Origin: DATAOG01 sp963840925 | Lineage (GTDB): Bacteria; Pseudomonadota; Alphaproteobacteria; Geminicoccales; Geminicoccaceae | DNA: 64,000 nt | Assembly: GCA_963840925.1 (NCBI GenBank) | Contig: CAWJAY010000004.1 | Coordinates: 53,427-117,426 of the forward strand | Direction of reading: 5' to 3' | Shown: piece by piece, positions 63,176-64,000 of the stretch | Position numbering within the stretch: the stretch's first letter is position 1 | Layout of the letters: each line of letters opens with the position of its first letter | Made by a program: the position numbers and the translations under genes | The notes under the pieces: model-generated | The model's database searches: none | What the model saw: the letters and a program-made list of their open reading frames with translations, nothing else | What the model was told of the DNA's origin: nothing

Positions 63176-64000
63176 GTGGCGCTGCTTGAGAATCCGAACA
63201 GCTCACGGTCGAGTTCCCGACCTGCAGTGGCCGTTCAAGGCGGTCGATGGGGTCGATCTCGCGGTCGACCAGGGCGACATGGTCGCGATCGTCGGCGAAT
63301 CGGGCTCGGGCAAGAGCGTGCTCATGCTGGCCGTCATGGGGCTGTTGCCGTCGATCGCCCGGGTCAGCGCCGAGCGCCTGAGCTTCGGCGGCCAGAACCT
63401 GCTCGGGCTGTCGGGGGCCGGCCGGCGCCGGATCATCGGCAAGGACATGGCGATGATCTTCCAGGAGCCGATGACCTCGCTCAACCCGTGCTTCACGGTC
63501 GGCTTTCAATTGACCGAGGCGATCAAGGTGCACGGGGCGGCACGCGCGCGGAGCGGCGCCGGCGCGCGCTCGAGCTGCTCGATCAGGTCGGCATCCCGGC
63601 CCCGGCCGAGCGCCTGCGGGCGTTCCCGCACCAGCTCTCGGGCGGCATGAGCCAGCGGGTGATGATCGCGATGGCGATCGCCTGCAACCCGCGGCTTCTG
63701 ATCGCCGACGAGCCGACGACCGCGCTCGACGTCACGATCCAGGCCCAGATCCTGGACCTGCTGCTCGCGCTGCAGCGCAGCGCGGCATGGCGCTGGTCCT
63801 GATCACCCACGACATGGGCGTGGTCGCCGAGACCGCGCAGCGGGTGGTCGTGCAGTACGCCGGCCAGCAGGCCGAGACCCAGGACGTGCTGGGCCTGTTC
63901 GCCGATCCCCATCACCCCTATACCGCAGCCCTGCTGCACGCCCTGCCCGAGCGCGCCAGGAGCGCCGGCTGCCGACGATCCCGGGGCTCGTGCCGGGCGC
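63176..64000 (+). CDS. dppD: Dipeptide/oligopeptide ABC ATPase (DppD-like), frameshifted and 3'-truncated
   Basis: Probable start GTG 63176 (VALLE), with an indel soon after; the expected LTVEFPTCSG reads in another frame. Then FKAVDGVDLAVDQGDMVAIVGESGSGKSV (Walker A), IIGKDMAMIFQEPMTSLNP (Q-loop), a shift near 63540, FPHQLSGGMSQRVMIAMAIACNP (signature), LLIADEPTTALDVT (Walker B), a shift near 63780, and VLITHDMGVVAETAQRVVVQYAG (H-loop). The gene runs out of the window. It energises the DppBC permease. Confidence 0.82.

Overview
The window is GC-rich, densely coded DNA from a bacterium, most likely an alphaproteobacterium (Rhodospirillales- or Geminicoccales-like). I infer this from gene content: cytochrome c', class II DAHP synthase, MttB/PdxA pair, Liv- and Dpp-type importers, and a SAM/class III cyclase/ATPase/TPR protein. 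Genes are short-spaced and often coupled by 4-base ATGA or GTGA overlaps. Many reading frames are broken by small indels although protein-level similarity continues on both sides. Some are real decay, but many look like consensus errors.

Layout. 1-12630: surface polysaccharide locus, all on the plus strand, with seven or eight glycosyltransferases (GT2 and GT4), one membrane polymerase/ligase and three FkbM-type methyltransferases. 12976-16486: LamG-like protein, DHDPS-family lyase/aldolase and a LivK-type binding protein. 17068-20415: large cyclase/ATPase/TPR protein split by an in-frame TAG. 20563-26690: PdxA, MttB-family methyltransferase, HtrA-like protease, M24 metallopeptidase and LysE exporter. 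26985-31983: decayed or error-rich segment with a truncated GMC oxidoreductase, a broken GH1 glucosidase and two convergent SGNH-like proteins.

32228-38869 holds the most interesting block: a universal stress protein, then a translationally coupled three-subunit cobalt-type nitrile hydratase/thiocyanate hydrolase-like enzyme whose metal subunit has a His-rich N-terminus. It overlaps an HpaB-type flavin monooxygenase, followed by a RidA protein without the usual arginine and a DUF1028 protein, and then a quinone reductase-UbiA prenyltransferase fusion. I read the first six as a candidate catabolic or detoxification operon for a nitrile-like compound.

39505-53793: amidohydrolase with an unrecognised coupled partner, sugar ABC permease, cytochrome c', MDR dehydrogenase, ECF sigma/anti-sigma pair, SleB hydrolase, glutathione reductase, class II DAHP synthase, a secreted protein, P1 peptidase and nicotinate phosphoribosyltransferase. 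53905-64000: membrane-anchored helix-hairpin-helix protein, broken GMC dehydrogenase, a small atypical island (winged-helix protein, a tRNA-like gene with a 33-nt anticodon-loop insert, HicB relic), GGDEF-EAL protein, HerA-like ATPase and a frameshift-ridden dipeptide ABC transporter running off the end.
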